A stretch of 14,601 nt of DNA from JBCCRH01 sp039208045 (GTDB lineage: Bacteria > Bacteroidota > Bacteroidia > Chitinophagales > Saprospiraceae), in the NCBI GenBank assembly GCA_039208045.1, contig JBCCRH010000108.1, positions 1-14,601 of the forward strand. Reading direction: 5' to 3'. Below the pieces are notes generated by a model. That model worked only from the letters and a program-made list of their open reading frames with translations. It was not told where the DNA came from and did not search any database. Shown here piece after piece: positions 13,703-14,601 of the stretch. A program made the translations under genes and the position numbers. Numbering within the stretch: the stretch's first letter is position 1; the number at the start of each line of letters is the position of its first letter.

Positions 13703-14601
13703 ATGCAATACACAACCCTCGGCAAATCCAACCTAACAATCAGCCGCTTAGCACTAGGCACCATGTCCATCACAGACTTACCAAGCGCCAAAAGCATCAT
13801 CGCCACCGCACTCGACCAAGGCGTCAACTACTTTGATACCGCTGATTTATACCAAAAAGGGGAAAATGAAAAAATGGTAGGCCAAGTGCTAAAGCCCCAC
13901 CGCAAAGACCTCATCCTCGCCACCAAAGTAGGCAACCAATGGCGCACTGATGGCTCCGGCTGGGACTGGAATCCGCGCAAAGCGTACCTCAAAAAAGCAG
14001 TACATGATAGCTTGCGTCGCCTAAAGACAGACTATATCGACCTCTATCAGCTCCACGGCGGTACTATCGATGATCCCATCGACGAGGCTATAGAAGCTTT
14101 TGAGGAATTGATTCAAGAAGGTCATATCCGCTACTATGGCATTTCTTCCATCCGTCACAATGTCATACACTGCTATGGTACTACTTCCAATATCATTTCT
14201 AATATGATGCAGTACAGCTTACTGGATCGTCGCCCTGAAGAGTGGGCATTGGACTTTTTGCGAAAGCAAGAAATAGGCGTAATCGTACGAGGAGCTATTG
14301 GAAAGGGCCTTTTGGCTGGCAAGCCACCCCAAGGAAAAACACTGGCCCAAGCAGCCCCCAATGGATTTACGACAGTAGAAGAACTACAGACTGGAATGGC
14401 CAAATTAGGCGATTCGGAGTATAGCTTGGCGGACTTGGCTATTCAGTATGTCTTGGCACATCCAGGAGTGAGTACCATTGCTTTGGGCGCAAGTAATGCA
14501 GCACAATTGGCTGCAACGCTAAAAGCTATTGATAGTCCTCCGCTAGATGCGGTACAACTGGAAGCCTTACGGCAAATGAGCCCGGTGTGGCAGTATGAGC
14601 A
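13703..14601 (+). CDS. Aldo/keto reductase (3' end beyond the window)
   Basis: The frame is open from the ATG at 13703 to the window edge, giving 299 residues; few more are expected before the end. It is an NAD(P)H-dependent oxidoreductase with the (beta/alpha)8 fold and the full catalytic tetrad: D45 and Y50 (NYFDTADLY), K75 (LATKVG) and H118 (DYIDLYQLHGG). Further family signs are YYGISSIR (about 153-160), MMQYSLLDRR for the cofactor-side loop, and HPGVSTIALGASN near the C-terminus, which holds the cofactor-binding loop. It is probably cytoplasmic. The substrate is not predictable, since the family reduces many aldehydes and ketones. It is divergent from the TPR gene, behind the repeat-rich region. 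C-ending codons are enriched in the first 100 codons and less so later. Confidence 0.93.
   Translation, partial: MQYTTLGKSNLTISRLALGTMSITDLPSAKSIIATALDQGVNYFDTADLYQKGENEKMVGQVLKPHRKDLILATKVGNQWRTDGSGWDWNPRKAYLKKAVHDSLRRLKTDYIDLYQLHGGTIDDPIDEAIEAFEELIQEGHIRYYGISSIRHNVIHCYGTTSNIISNMMQYSLLDRRPEEWALDFLRKQEIGVIVRGAIGKGLLAGKPPQGKTLAQAAPNGFTTVEELQTGMAKLGDSEYSLADLAIQYVLAHPGVSTIALGASNAAQLAATLKAIDSPPLDAVQLEALRQMSPVWQYE

Noticed and set aside
13554..13836. Two short plus-strand open frames across the intergenic repeats and the start of the reductase gene
   Set aside because: They consist of repeat sequence and out-of-frame reductase codons and have no protein-like features.

Overview
The window looks like a chromosomal segment of a Bacteroidota bacterium, most likely of the Saprospiria/Lewinella type. 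The phylum call rests on the gene families: a GLPGLI protein, two outer-membrane receptors that begin with carboxypeptidase-regulatory-like domains, twin DUF4097-type proteins behind an ECF sigma factor, and a LytS/LytTR pair. A TAnnTTTG promoter element and the general lack of Shine-Dalgarno sequences agree with it. The finer placement is a guess. I saw no tRNA, rRNA, CRISPR array, transposase or phage gene. Genes fill nearly the whole window, and no stretch above 300 bases lacks one.

Layout. (1) 1-1374, minus strand: a GLPGLI-family secreted protein followed by the start of a large outer-membrane beta-barrel receptor that runs off the left edge. (2) 1375-1516: a divergent control region with five GTT repeats phased at 10-11 bp, directly joined to a Bacteroidota-type promoter. 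(3) 1517-5116, plus strand: a membrane histidine kinase, an OmpR-type response regulator overlapping it by 14 bp, and a multi-pass GT-C-like membrane protein. (4) 5117-5308: a convergent intergenic region with a long interrupted inverted repeat and a strong G-quadruplex motif. (5) 5309-8409, minus strand, transcribed right to left: ECF sigma factor, membrane anti-sigma factor with HEAT-like repeats, and two secreted beta-repeat (DUF4097-type) proteins. (6) 8499-8780, plus strand: a small DUF6958-like protein. (7) 8785-13487, minus strand, transcribed right to left: a secreted TPR protein, a TonB-dependent receptor, a LytS-type histidine kinase and a LytTR response regulator, tightly packed. 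(8) 13488-13702: an intergenic region with three kinds of short repeats, including a REP-like palindrome. (9) 13703 to the right edge, plus strand: an aldo/keto reductase, incomplete at its 3' end.

How the parts may work together. Three separate envelope signalling units sit side by side: an OmpR-type two-component system facing a GLPGLI/receptor pair, an ECF sigma/anti-sigma pair leading two secreted beta-repeat proteins, and a LytS/LytTR pair in one operon with a TonB-dependent receptor. In each case the regulator adjoins the surface proteins it could control. That is an inference from gene order. The phased GTT array is the only direct DNA evidence for a specific regulatory link.
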